A stretch of 58,839 nt of DNA from a virus (IMGVR_UViG_3300009183_000107:1-58839); one strand, 5' to 3'; positions 25,786 through 34,212 are shown, counted from the stretch's first letter. Program-made: numbers and translations. Notes: generated from the sequence alone by a model not told the origin.

Positions 25786-27017
25786 TGCCTTTAATCAACA
25801 GATTTTCATCAACACGGACAACTCCAGTTCAAAAGACTGGCTCAGATAAGTTATTCGGAAATGGCGTTGATGGAACTGTTGTAATTTCAACAAATACTTT
25901 TTTGTCGCGAGACATGTATTATGATACTTTGACCGTAAGTGCATCTGTAACTTTATTTACTAACGGATTTAGATTATTCGTAAAGAATACACTGACCAAC
26001 AACGGCACAGTCGGAATGCCTGCTGGAGTAGCCCAAACTACGGCAGTGCTGGCTGGAACAGTACTAACAAGAATAGATGGAACTGGCGGATTCTCTGCTG
26101 GCAGTTCAATTGATTCAGCAAACTCATCTGGAACTCTCCCAGTAGGAAATGTCAAGGACTACGATTCACTGTTAAATGGAGTAGTCCAATCTGGTGCAAG
26201 TTTGTCACGGTGGTATGTTGGGGCGGTTGGTGCTGATGGGTCAACTGGAGCCGCTGGAAACTTGGGTTCCACTGGAACAGACGGAACAGCAAACCCTGGA
26301 GGTGCAGCACCTTCGCCTAGCGGTGGAGCAACCGCTGGAAACCCAGGAACGGCTGGGACAAGAGGCTCGTTTGGTGCGGCAGGAACTGGCGGTGCTGGCG
26401 GAACTGGTGGACAAGGTGGCGGAGTCGTTGTAGTAGTTGCTAAAACCATCACTGGAACGGGAACATTTGTTAGCGAACCAACTTCAGGAAATGTTGGCTC
26501 ATTAGGCAATCCAGGAGGTGCGGGAAATCCTGGAAATGCTGGTGTCGCAGGAAATGCTGGAACCACTGTTGCTGGAACATCTGCACATAACCCAACTGGT
26601 CACGCTGTTGGGCACAACCCAGTTGGACATGCAGGCGCTCACAACGCAGCCGCTCATAACCCAGAAGCCTCATACCACTGCTGCAGTAGCCATAACGGTA
26701 AATACGGCGCGCACAACCCTGGTTGGCACCATGTTAATGCGTACGCGCACCACACCCCAGCAACAGTTTATTATCACTCACACCCAGGAAGTTCATTCCA
26801 TTATTCACATCCTGGTACGCAATATCACAACCCAACATATCCTGGAGGCGCGGCTGGAACGGCAAACCCTGGAAACCCAGGAACTTCTGGAAACGCTGGT
26901 GCGCAGGGTGGAACTGGTGCGACTGGAAAACAGGGTGGGCTTGTAGTCCTAACCAGAAATATCAGCACGCATATTGCAACTGGAAATACGACTTTCGTGC
27001 AAGACATTGATGGATGA
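25785..27017 (+). CDS. Collagen-like, histidine-rich tail adhesin
   Basis: The start is ATG 25785 (overlapping TAATG, AGGTGG upstream); a longer frame from 25746 is less likely. The 410-aa protein has an N-terminal beta domain (1-135) shared with the previous gene. It then has four collagen-like blocks of Gly-X-Y triplets (146-169, 185-214, 235-261, 363-386; about 35 triplets), with Pro in the Y position at four GNP triplets. A histidine-rich segment (268-348) holds 18 His and a Cys-Cys pair (299-300) in patterns such as HNPTGHAVGHNPVGH. It ends with a strand cap (GGLVVLTRNISTHI, TTFVQDIDG). Metal binding and trimerisation are likely but inferred. It directly precedes the hydroxylase gene. 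Confidence 0.75.
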   Translation: MPLINRFSSTRTTPVQKTGSDKLFGNGVDGTVVISTNTFLSRDMYYDTLTVSASVTLFTNGFRLFVKNTLTNNGTVGMPAGVAQTTAVLAGTVLTRIDGTGGFSAGSSIDSANSSGTLPVGNVKDYDSLLNGVVQSGASLSRWYVGAVGADGSTGAAGNLGSTGTDGTANPGGAAPSPSGGATAGNPGTAGTRGSFGAAGTGGAGGTGGQGGGVVVVVAKTITGTGTFVSEPTSGNVGSLGNPGGAGNPGNAGVAGNAGTTVAGTSAHNPTGHAVGHNPVGHAGAHNAAAHNPEASYHCCSSHNGKYGAHNPGWHHVNAYAHHTPATVYYHSHPGSSFHYSHPGTQYHNPTYPGGAAGTANPGNPGTSGNAGAQGGTGATGKQGGLVVLTRNISTHIATGNTTFVQDIDG

Positions 27018-27039
27018 TAAATTTCTAATAATTTAATCA

Positions 27040-27067
27040 TTGACATTGCAGAGATTAGTGATACTAT
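27040..27067 (+). promoter_or_regulatory. Promoter of the enzyme island (leaderless)
   Basis: A perfect TTGACA (27040-27045) and TACTAT (27062-27067) are separated by 16 bases. The predicted start coincides with the ATG at 27074, and no Shine-Dalgarno exists between them. This marks an independent transcription unit for the modifying enzymes. Confidence 0.65.
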
Positions 27068-27073
27068 ATTCTT

Positions 27074-27679
27074 ATGAAACACGAGCAACTTGGAACATGT
27101 ATTGTTCAGTATGACAGAGTCTTCAAAACAGAAAATTTTATTGACTTACTAGAAGAAGAATGCAAGCGTGATTGGGGATATTTAAATTGGTATCAAACTA
27201 GAACTGGTTCTAATAATAACCAGTTTGTAACTGACTATCGCTCTTCTTTGGGTTGCGAATTAAGCCCGCTCCAACTCGACAAAGAACTCATGACTGTCGA
27301 AAGAATGAAACCACTTTCTGATTCCTGGTTGAACATACGAGAGAATCTAGAACAGGCAATTTGGCATTATCGTACAATGTATTCGTTAAATTTGCAGCAA
27401 GATGAGGGATTTAGGGTTCTCAAGTATGGTCGCGGAGCGGAGTATAAAGGCCACATTGACCACCATCCAGACAACAAAAGGGTGTTGAGTATTATTGGAT
27501 TTTTAAATGATGATTTTACTGGTGGGGAGATTGTCTTTCCATTGATTGGGGTTACAGTAAAGCCAAAGGCTGGAAGCATTATCCTATTCCCATCTAATTT
27601 TCCTTATTATCACCATGTAAATCCAACTGGTATTAGCGATGATACGGTTCGTTATTCATTTGTTTCATGGTTTGAATGA
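27074..27679 (+). CDS. 2OG-Fe(II) oxygenase, prolyl-4-hydroxylase type (1)
   Basis: A 201-aa dioxygenase. Family enzymes use 2-oxoglutarate, O2 and Fe(II) to hydroxylate protein or small-molecule substrates. The double-stranded beta-helix core is visible: FRVLKYGRGAEYKGHIDHH gives the iron-binding H127-x-D129, then LSIIGFLNDDFTGGEIVFP, KAGSIILFPSNFPYYHHV supplies the distal His (180 or 181), and R193 in RYSFVSWFE would bind 2-oxoglutarate. The length fits the stand-alone prolyl-hydroxylase-like proteins of aquatic phages. It starts immediately downstream of a TTGACA promoter, apparently leaderless. The substrate is unknown; the adjacent collagen-like adhesin is a candidate. Confidence 0.85.
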   Translation: MKHEQLGTCIVQYDRVFKTENFIDLLEEECKRDWGYLNWYQTRTGSNNNQFVTDYRSSLGCELSPLQLDKELMTVERMKPLSDSWLNIRENLEQAIWHYRTMYSLNLQQDEGFRVLKYGRGAEYKGHIDHHPDNKRVLSIIGFLNDDFTGGEIVFPLIGVTVKPKAGSIILFPSNFPYYHHVNPTGISDDTVRYSFVSWFE

Positions 27680-27680
27680 A

Positions 27681-29150
27681 ATGAAAAAGCACATTTGCAT
27701 TGTTGGTTCAGGAACATCTGGACTTGTCTCTGCAATAATTTTAAAAGGGCACCTTCCATACCACGAAATTACTGTTGTGTCCTCGGAGAAAATTGGGATT
27801 ATCGGAGTTGGCGAAGGCTCAACTGAGCACTGGCGTATTTTTTTCCAAGATAAACACGGAATATCAGTTGATGAGATGGTTGACCGTTGTGCAGCAACGC
27901 ATAAATACGGCATAAGGTTTGAGGGATGGACAACACATACCCCAGATTATTTCCACAGCGTTAGTGGTGGAGAGGTAGGTCCGCACTACTTTGCTGGGAA
28001 CTACGCATTTGCTATAGAAAACAATATGTTGCTAACAAATGCAATGATAAGTCATTTGTACAATAATAAAATTCCGTTGAATAAGCAAAGTCCACATAAT
28101 GCTGTGAATCAGTTCCACTTTGATACTTTTAAACTCAATACATACTTGAAAGATGTATCACAATCAAGAGGAATCAAATTTATAGATGGAGAAGTTGAGG
28201 ATATAACTCGCAACTCAGAGAATGGGAATATCGAGTCAGTCATATTGCAGAATAAAACTGAAGTAGCAGCAGATTTCTTCATTGACTCATCTGGATTTCA
28301 CCGTGCCCTAATGGGCAAACTTGTTGACAACGACTCCGACTTTTACTCATATAGAAAATTTTTGCCATGCGATTCTGCTGCAGTATTTCAGACAGAGTCT
28401 GATGAGTCTGGTCAAATCAGGCCATACACAAGGGCAAGGGCAATGCCAAATGGCTGGATGTGGGAGATACCAACTCAAGAGCGAAGGGGAAATGGGTATG
28501 TTTTTGCTTCAGATTTCTGCTCGGACGAGCAGGCCGTAAAGGAAATATCTGACGCACATGGCAGGGATATTCAGCCAGCAAGAATAATTAAATTTAAATC
28601 TGGATACTACAAGACAGCAATGGCATACAATTGTGCTGCCGTTGGTCTATCCTCATCATTCCTTGAGCCATTAGAAGCAACCTCAATTGCCACATCTATT
28701 CAGCAGGCCAGGATGCTGGTATCGGTTATAGGGGCATATGTCCCTGGTTCAAAGGCGGTTATTGAACAGCACAATAAGCAAACAGCGCTGCTTATGGAGA
28801 ACCTAGTAACGATGGTCGCAATGCACTATATTTCTGACAGGTCTGACACAGAAATGTGGAGGGAACAACAAAATGCAGAAAAGCCAGAATTATTAAGCAC
28901 ATTGATAGATTTATGGAAAGAGCGCTGCCCACAGTCGTATGACACACCAATATTCGGCTATGAAGTATTTCATAGTGCTCATTTTTGGCATGTTGCTCAA
29001 GGACAAGGGCTAGTATCTAGGGAGATAGCAACAAGGGAATTAAATGCCTATGGCTCAAGAGAAAAGGCAGCCCGTATATTTGCAGAATTAAAAACAAATG
29101 CACTAAAGGAAACATTGGTTGACCATGCGTCTATTTTCAAAAAAAGGTAG
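27681..29150 (+). CDS. Flavin-dependent (tryptophan-type) halogenase
   Basis: A 489-aa enzyme starting at ATG 27681, 1 base after the oxygenase stop; a longer in-frame start at 27639 overlaps that gene. FAD binding: HICIVGSGTSGLVSA (Gly9-Gly14) and GVGEGSTEHWR. The catalytic-type Lys is K75 in ATHKYGIRFEGW. The halogenase signature W-x-W-x-I-P is present as WMWEIP (259-264), and SSSFLEPLEATSI (325-336) carries the conserved Glu. The family oxidises halide with a flavin hydroperoxide; Lys directs hypohalous acid to the substrate. A cyanophage relative, VirX1, is an established iodinating enzyme. No flavin reductase is seen here, so FADH2 must come from the host. Confidence 0.93.
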   Translation: MKKHICIVGSGTSGLVSAIILKGHLPYHEITVVSSEKIGIIGVGEGSTEHWRIFFQDKHGISVDEMVDRCAATHKYGIRFEGWTTHTPDYFHSVSGGEVGPHYFAGNYAFAIENNMLLTNAMISHLYNNKIPLNKQSPHNAVNQFHFDTFKLNTYLKDVSQSRGIKFIDGEVEDITRNSENGNIESVILQNKTEVAADFFIDSSGFHRALMGKLVDNDSDFYSYRKFLPCDSAAVFQTESDESGQIRPYTRARAMPNGWMWEIPTQERRGNGYVFASDFCSDEQAVKEISDAHGRDIQPARIIKFKSGYYKTAMAYNCAAVGLSSSFLEPLEATSIATSIQQARMLVSVIGAYVPGSKAVIEQHNKQTALLMENLVTMVAMHYISDRSDTEMWREQQNAEKPELLSTLIDLWKERCPQSYDTPIFGYEVFHSAHFWHVAQGQGLVSREIATRELNAYGSREKAARIFAELKTNALKETLVDHASIFKKR

Positions 29151-29976
29151 TGTAGTAAAGGCTGATATTTTTTCAGAAATACCAGTACCAAAACCATACG
29201 AACTACTAGCAGTTCCTGTATCAAATACACTTTGGCATCCAAAGGTTGAGGTATTTGAGAATAGGAAAAAAACCCCAGATTGGTATAAGGAAATCGCTGG
29301 CGGAACTAGCGGTCTAAAGAGGTGCTTCGGACTCAGCGACTATATTCGTGGCGGATACACTGTTCCGCTGTGGGCAAAGTTGGATGTAAGGACACCACTA
29401 AATAAACTTCATAAAAACTGGGACGCAAAGTATGACATTCTTGACCCAGATTTATACGGTGCTGAATTCTTAAGCAATGAAGAGTTTGCTCAAATAATGT
29501 CTCATAACGAACTTATGGGAAACCAATTTCCAGCGGAACAGGCTGGAAAGTGCCCAGTAGCCTCGATTAAAGGTCGCGAGGAGTCATCATACTTGAAACT
29601 GACTAACCCGTGGCTTTTTAAGACTGCCCCTGGGTACTCCACACTTTTTATACATCCACAGTGGGAGCCAAATGATAACTACCATGTAATGGCTGGTGTT
29701 GTAAACACTGATTACTACCACCACTGCAATATCGTTCTAAATATTACAAGCACTTCTGAATTCTCAATCGCGGAAGGAACACCAATGTTCCACGCCATAC
29801 CCTTCAAGAGAGCAGATGTAATAAAAAATTCTGAATTGATTAAAGGCGATTCTGGGATTTACAAATTGCTGAATAACCTTGGTTTTGACAATATTCATCG
29901 CCGAGTCTCGTGGGAAGGCGCATATAAGCATGAGCAAAACAGGGTAGATAAAAAAATAGGAGGCGACAATGGATAG
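29119..29976 (+). CDS. Uncharacterised phage protein (PFKRE family, copy 2)
   Basis: A 285-aa protein. TTG 29119 has AAAGGA at 8 bases, while ATG 29125 is 14 bases from it, so I keep the TTG with reserve. It shares the layout of the 22959 gene: KKTPDWYKEIAGGTS, a central NPWLFKTAPGYSTLF, then AGVVNTDYYHHCNI and EGTPMFHAIPFKRADV. A Cys-containing CPVASIKG and several His are present. It overlaps the halogenase end by about 30 bases and the next gene by 8, so it belongs to the island. The function is unknown. Confidence 0.6.
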   Translation: MTMRLFSKKGSVVKADIFSEIPVPKPYELLAVPVSNTLWHPKVEVFENRKKTPDWYKEIAGGTSGLKRCFGLSDYIRGGYTVPLWAKLDVRTPLNKLHKNWDAKYDILDPDLYGAEFLSNEEFAQIMSHNELMGNQFPAEQAGKCPVASIKGREESSYLKLTNPWLFKTAPGYSTLFIHPQWEPNDNYHVMAGVVNTDYYHHCNIVLNITSTSEFSIAEGTPMFHAIPFKRADVIKNSELIKGDSGIYKLLNNLGFDNIHRRVSWEGAYKHEQNRVDKKIGGDNG

Positions 29977-30427
29977 GGTTGTATTTTGTCCGTCAGTTGA
30001 AAATATTGAAGAGGCTGAATTAATTGCAAAGGAGTGGTCTTTGCCAATTCAGATTGGCGACTCCGAGCGAACGACTGGAATGGAATTTGATAGAGATAAA
30101 GTTAGCGTTATTTTAATACCCATATACTCTGGATTTTTGCCATTCCCACCAGTTATAAAACCAAACAGGTCGATGTCATTCAATTACTATGACGATTTCG
30201 TAGACTGCTCAAAACTTGATTTTTTTCTTTCTATGGATAATGCTCTTATTAGAAAAACATTCAAGATGGATGTAATTAAACACGACCTGCATCACTGCGC
30301 GCTACCTGCATTTTTTGAGTCAGAGGGATACTATTCAATTTCTGTATTTCTGGAGTCCATAAAGATTACAGAGGTAAATTTTTCAGTTTCAAATGGGGAA
30401 GAATCAGAGATTGGCTCATATGCTTAA
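29969..30427 (+). CDS. Unrecognised protein of the enzyme island
   Basis: A 152-aa protein with a good AGGAGG-like site inside the previous gene. Visible features: an N-terminal VVFCPSVENIEEAELIAKEW Rossmann-like start, a central PPVIKPNRSMSFNYYDDFVD, a HDLHHCALPAFF cluster of three His and one Cys, and a C-terminal beta strand pair. I recognise no family. Its tight overlap with both neighbours suggests that it acts with the halogenase and the second oxygenase. Confidence 0.5.
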   Translation: MDRVVFCPSVENIEEAELIAKEWSLPIQIGDSERTTGMEFDRDKVSVILIPIYSGFLPFPPVIKPNRSMSFNYYDDFVDCSKLDFFLSMDNALIRKTFKMDVIKHDLHHCALPAFFESEGYYSISVFLESIKITEVNFSVSNGEESEIGSYA

Positions 30428-31130
30428 ATACGCAGGAGAAAAATCTGGGCATATTGCCTTTATTGATGACCTGATAACAAAACAATGCTGTGATGAGATA
30501 ATCCAAGAATGCATAAAAAATTACGGTCAGTTTTTTTCTAACGGGCCGACAATTGGTGGGTATAACCCAAATATAAAATCGTCGATGGATTTCCACTTTC
30601 ATCCAGGAACATATGAGTCAATGGGCATTTATTCTTTGTCGCTCAATAAAAACTATTTTGAAATCCAAGAAGCATTGTCATCAGCAATGGCTTTATATAT
30701 TGAAGAATTCCCAGTCTTGCAACAGTCACCTGTTTTATATAACACTGGATTTAGACTTCAGCATTATGTGAAAAATAATGGGTTTTACAGAATCCACCAT
30801 GATGGCTCTCCTTGGACGGAGCACCCAGTAAATAAGCGCGTTCTTGGAGTAATTATATATTTAAATACAGTAGAAAAGGGTGGCGGAACTGGGTTTATCG
30901 ACCATGATGTATCAATAAATGCGGTGTCTGGAAGAATCGCGGTATTCCCAGCATCGTGGACGCATCAGCACGCTGGGCTTGTTCCGATTTCTGGGGATAA
31001 ATGGATAATTAGTTCATTTATTCACTGTGATGAATTCACCCAAGACCATGAATCACCCAATACAATGCAGACAGAGATAATCCCACGAGAAGTATCAAAT
31101 GAGGAACTGGATAACATTTTAAATGTATGA
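30420..31130 (+). CDS. 2OG-Fe(II) oxygenase, prolyl-4-hydroxylase type (2)
   Basis: I chose ATG 30420 with AGAGA about 9 bases upstream; an in-frame ATG at 30393 would add 9 residues. The 236-aa protein has an N-terminal FIDDLITKQCCDEIIQECI helix and the oxygenase core: GFYRIHHDGSPW gives H126-x-D128, then VLGVIIYLNTVEKGGGTGF, AVFPASWTHQHAG supplies the distal His (182 or 184), and SGDKWIISSF places Lys194 where the family has Arg or Lys for 2-oxoglutarate. It is clearly paralogous in fold, not in detail, to the 27074 product. Substrate unknown. Confidence 0.8.
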   Translation: MLKYAGEKSGHIAFIDDLITKQCCDEIIQECIKNYGQFFSNGPTIGGYNPNIKSSMDFHFHPGTYESMGIYSLSLNKNYFEIQEALSSAMALYIEEFPVLQQSPVLYNTGFRLQHYVKNNGFYRIHHDGSPWTEHPVNKRVLGVIIYLNTVEKGGGTGFIDHDVSINAVSGRIAVFPASWTHQHAGLVPISGDKWIISSFIHCDEFTQDHESPNTMQTEIIPREVSNEELDNILNV

Positions 31131-31884
31131 ATACAAAACAAACGATGACAGTAAATATATTGACATATATTGGGCTCCTTACTGGAACCAAACATTAGCC
31201 TTTGACCTAAATCACCTGTACCCATCACCAAATTCTTTATACAGCCAATGTGTGGAAAACTACGCTGGTAATCAGCAGCGAGATACATTCATTAAATGCC
31301 CTGCTGTGTCAAGCAAGATGAAGAATATTTTTGTTTTTAACAATATGGTAAAAAATCATACAACATATGTTGATAACAAAGTTTTTTACGATATTCCAGA
31401 AATACTGCAGACACCAAGTTCAGTCTTGCATCAGCCAACTTTAAAGAATAATATGCTTGTAAATTTTGAGTATTCGCTATTACTTTTTTCAGATGAAAGT
31501 GTCATGGCATCCATGACATCTCCGTACTTTCACAATGTTGAAAGCAGCAAATATGGCTCGCTAGTTCCTGGCCGTTTTGACATTGGTAAATGGTATAGAC
31601 CATTTAATGCCGAGTTCAATCTTTGGGATGGGATTAATGAGTTGCAAATAAACCAGGATGAGCCACTTATGTATATTGAGTTTCATACTGATAAAAGGAT
31701 AAGACTACATCGTTATCAGGTAACAAAAAGACTCAGCACGATAGCGCTTTCCTTGGTTCAGTTGAACCCACTGCCAAGATTTTCAAAATTGACGGAAAAG
31801 TATGAGATATTTAGGCGTTCGGGTTTGCGGAATCAAATATTACGCGAAATAAAAGATAACATTGTTGAGACGCAATCCGAATAA
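31123..31884 (+). CDS. Uncharacterised phage protein (distant third member of the PFKRE-type family)
   Basis: A 253-aa protein overlapping the oxygenase by 8 bases. Features: YIDIYWAPYWNQTLAFDLN at the start, FIKCPAVSSKMKNIFVFNN, LLLFSDESVMASMTSPYF, a WYRPFNAEFNLWDG segment and a C-terminal LMYIEFHTDKRIRLHRYQV. The order resembles the genes at 22959 and 29119 (Cys-Pro-Ala site, PY/W-rich centre, terminal positively charged motif), but similarity is weak. Members of this family lie near oxygenases and halogenases in aquatic phages. The function is unknown. Confidence 0.5.
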   Translation: MYEYKTNDDSKYIDIYWAPYWNQTLAFDLNHLYPSPNSLYSQCVENYAGNQQRDTFIKCPAVSSKMKNIFVFNNMVKNHTTYVDNKVFYDIPEILQTPSSVLHQPTLKNNMLVNFEYSLLLFSDESVMASMTSPYFHNVESSKYGSLVPGRFDIGKWYRPFNAEFNLWDGINELQINQDEPLMYIEFHTDKRIRLHRYQVTKRLSTIALSLVQLNPLPRFSKLTEKYEIFRRSGLRNQILREIKDNIVETQSE

Positions 31885-31920
31885 TGCATAACCCAAAAAT
31901 ATTTAAAATTGGAGAGCCAG

Positions 31921-32376
31921 TTGAATAGGTCATGCGGAACATGCACAAGGTGCTGTGAAGGGTACTTTTCTGGAGAGATAAACGGTCATGTTTTCTATAA
32001 TGGGAGACCTTGCCACTATGTCGACAAGGGTGTCGGTTGCACCATCCATGAAGAAAGACCAGAGATGTGCAGAGCATTTAAGTGTGGATGGCTAATAGAC
32101 CCACGCATTCCAGAGTGGCTAAAACCAGAATTATCTAATGTGATAATTGCATACCCAGGATTAGATGATATTTCGTATATGTCGGTACTTGAGTCGGGCA
32201 AACCAATGAATGCTTCAACACTAAGTTGGATTATACTTTTTGCCCTAGAAAATTCATATAATCTGCTATATGAAGTTGATGGCGGACAAAATGTAATAGG
32301 TACACCAGAGTTCATTTCTGCCTACAATAAAAGCAAAAGAAAAAAAGACTCTATAAAATACACTGATATCTCTTAG
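31921..32376 (+). CDS. CxxCxxCC (YkgJ-type) putative metal-cluster protein
   Basis: I start it at TTG 31921 because GGAGAG lies 4 bases upstream; an in-frame TTG at 31909 is also possible. The 151-aa product has the YkgJ signature: CGTCTRCCEGYF near the N-terminus, then GRPCHYVD, GCTIHEERPEMCRAFKCGW. This motif family is believed to bind zinc or an Fe-S cluster and is often found next to oxygenases or protein-modifying enzymes. The second half (about 80-151) is not recognised. A 14-codon open frame (31884-31928) that overlaps the previous stop leads into it and may couple translation. Confidence 0.75.
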   Translation: MNRSCGTCTRCCEGYFSGEINGHVFYNGRPCHYVDKGVGCTIHEERPEMCRAFKCGWLIDPRIPEWLKPELSNVIIAYPGLDDISYMSVLESGKPMNASTLSWIILFALENSYNLLYEVDGGQNVIGTPEFISAYNKSKRKKDSIKYTDIS

Positions 32377-32462
32377 TGGTTTTTCGTTAACCAATCGGGT
32401 GTGTTATTATCATGTAGCGTTGAATCGCGCCGCATACCTTGGAAGACAATACAGGAAGAAAA

Positions 32463-33563
32463 ATGGAAAAGAACCCAAATATCTCTTTTTTGACATTTGA
32501 CTGGTCTTGGGGAACAAAGCCGCTTCAACCCAATGGTTGCGGATGGTATCGCTGCCTTCTTCCATCAAGGGAACTAAAGAAGCACCAGTGGGGTACTGGT
32601 ATGGGTTTCCCTGGATTTAACGAAGCGCATGGATTCGGATTAATGGTTGAGGACGAAAAGGCAATCCACGGTTGGGATATAATTGTTTTTAAACTCATTA
32701 TGCATCAGAGAGTTCTGGAAGAGATGCACAAAGCAAAGGCACTGGGGCAGATTATTGTCGTGGATATTGACGACTGGCATGACGGTCTAGAAAAGACAAA
32801 CCGTGCTTACGATGTTACAGACCCAGAGAAAAGCCCAGAGAATAACAGAGATATCTATAACAAAATAATCGCTCTTGCCGACGCCATTGTGGTGTCAACC
32901 CCATTCCTCGGCGATTACTATTCAAAATTTAATGACAATGTCTTCATGGTGCGAAACGGCATTGACCTTGATAGGTGGAAGAGAAACAAAGTCAACTTTG
33001 TTGATAAGCCAACAATTGGCTGGGTTGGGGCTACCCCTTGGCGCTCAAGTGACCTTGAATCGGTGGCAGATTCTGTGGGGTCATTTATAAATAGCAACGG
33101 TCTAAAGTTTCATCATTCTGGGCACTTGCAGACAAATGCAGCACACGCCGCCGACCAACTTGGGATTAGTGCGGATTCCACTACGACGCTCCCACTGGTC
33201 CCAATTCTAGATTACCCAAAACTCTTTGCACCAATTGATATTGGAATTGTTCCATTGAACGATGTTCAATTCAATCATGCAAAGTCTTTTATCAAGGGAC
33301 TTGAGTATGTCGCCGCTGGCATTCCGTTTATTTCATCCTGGTCCCCCGAGTATGAATTTATGGCAAGTTATGGAGTTGGAAGAGTGGCGCGAAACAAGAG
33401 TGAGTGGAATTACCACTTAAACGAACTTATGGACCCATCAATGCGCAAAGACGAAGTTGAAGAGAATCTTGCAAATGTAAAGAACCTATTCACTATGGAA
33501 AAGCGTGGACCTGAATGGAATCATGTTTATCGCTCAATACTAGAAGGTGCGGAGAATGCATGA
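32463..33563 (+). CDS. GT-B glycosyltransferase (family 4-like)
   Basis: The ATG at 32463 follows AGGAAG and is preferred over TTG 32439. The 366-aa protein has the two Rossmann halves of GT-B enzymes: an N-terminal region with PNGCGWYRCLLPSRELKK and VVDIDDWHDGLEK, then a C-terminal half with DKPTIGWVGATPWRSSDLES, the PLVPILDYPKLFAPIDIGIV segment and a glycosyltransferase-type FIKGLEYVAAGIPFISS donor-binding motif. The family transfers sugars from nucleotide donors. A weak promoter-like TATTAT (32405-32410) precedes it. It is the first of five glycan-related genes. The acceptor is unknown: virion proteins or host glycan. Confidence 0.8.
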   Translation: MEKNPNISFLTFDWSWGTKPLQPNGCGWYRCLLPSRELKKHQWGTGMGFPGFNEAHGFGLMVEDEKAIHGWDIIVFKLIMHQRVLEEMHKAKALGQIIVVDIDDWHDGLEKTNRAYDVTDPEKSPENNRDIYNKIIALADAIVVSTPFLGDYYSKFNDNVFMVRNGIDLDRWKRNKVNFVDKPTIGWVGATPWRSSDLESVADSVGSFINSNGLKFHHSGHLQTNAAHAADQLGISADSTTTLPLVPILDYPKLFAPIDIGIVPLNDVQFNHAKSFIKGLEYVAAGIPFISSWSPEYEFMASYGVGRVARNKSEWNYHLNELMDPSMRKDEVEENLANVKNLFTMEKRGPEWNHVYRSILEGAENA

Positions 33564-34212
33564 CATTCCGTGGACCTTTGGGATAATCACTGTTTACGAA
33601 GATAAAAATAGACTTTCTGAAATTGTTGAAAACATCCGAAGTCTTGGAGTGCCAGAGTACGAAATGCTTTTTGTAGGCGGCGGAGATTCGTCTGGGATTG
33701 AAGGCGATGACATCGTAAAGATTGACTTTGACGAGTCAATAAAGCCGCGATGGATTACCCGCAAAAAGAACATTCTTGTTCAGAACGCGAAGTACGAAAA
33801 CATTGTGTTAATGCATGATTACCACATTTTTGATAGTGCTTGGTATGAAGAGTTTAAGAAGTTCGGGACAGATTGGGAAATCTGCTCATGCCCCCAGTAC
33901 CTAATCAATGGAGCACGCAATCCAATGGATTGGTCATTATGGGACAAGCCTGGACACGGTAGGGCCTGGTCGCTTGACTATAACGACTGGACTCAAACGC
34001 AATATATGTATATCTCTGGCGGGTTCTTCATGCTAAAAAAGCATGTGATGCTGGAAGAGCCGCTGGACGAGTCTCGCGGATGGAACGAAGAAGAAGATGT
34101 AGAGTGGTCAATGCGCGTGAGGGATAAATATCTGATGAAGTGCAATGGTAAGAGTATTGTTCGTCACAATAAGTGGCACAGACATGCGGGACCAAACCCA
34201 CATGAAAAGTAA
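33556..34212 (+). CDS. GT-A type glycosyltransferase
   Basis: A 218-aa protein from ATG 33556 (GTG 33547 is in frame), overlapping the previous gene by 8 bases. It has the GT-A pattern of a Rossmann start (WTFGIITVYEDKNRLSEIVE), an MHDYHIFD segment in place of the DxD site, the YMYISGGFFMLKKHVM helix and the ESRGWNEEEDVEWSMRVRD element with the ED motif typical of family-2-like transferases. A basic C-terminus follows. It likely acts with the other sugar enzymes in one pathway. Confidence 0.75.
   Translation: MHDIPWTFGIITVYEDKNRLSEIVENIRSLGVPEYEMLFVGGGDSSGIEGDDIVKIDFDESIKPRWITRKKNILVQNAKYENIVLMHDYHIFDSAWYEEFKKFGTDWEICSCPQYLINGARNPMDWSLWDKPGHGRAWSLDYNDWTQTQYMYISGGFFMLKKHVMLEEPLDESRGWNEEEDVEWSMRVRDKYLMKCNGKSIVRHNKWHRHAGPNPHEK

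Noticed and set aside
27018-27073. Terminator between the collagen-like adhesin and the hydroxylase
   Set aside because: No stem of more than a few base pairs and no T-run were found, so read-through from the adhesin operon is likely in addition to the promoter.
32377-32462. Strong promoter before the first glycosyltransferase gene
   Set aside because: Only TATTAT is seen, with no good -35. The unit may simply be transcribed from 27040 onward.
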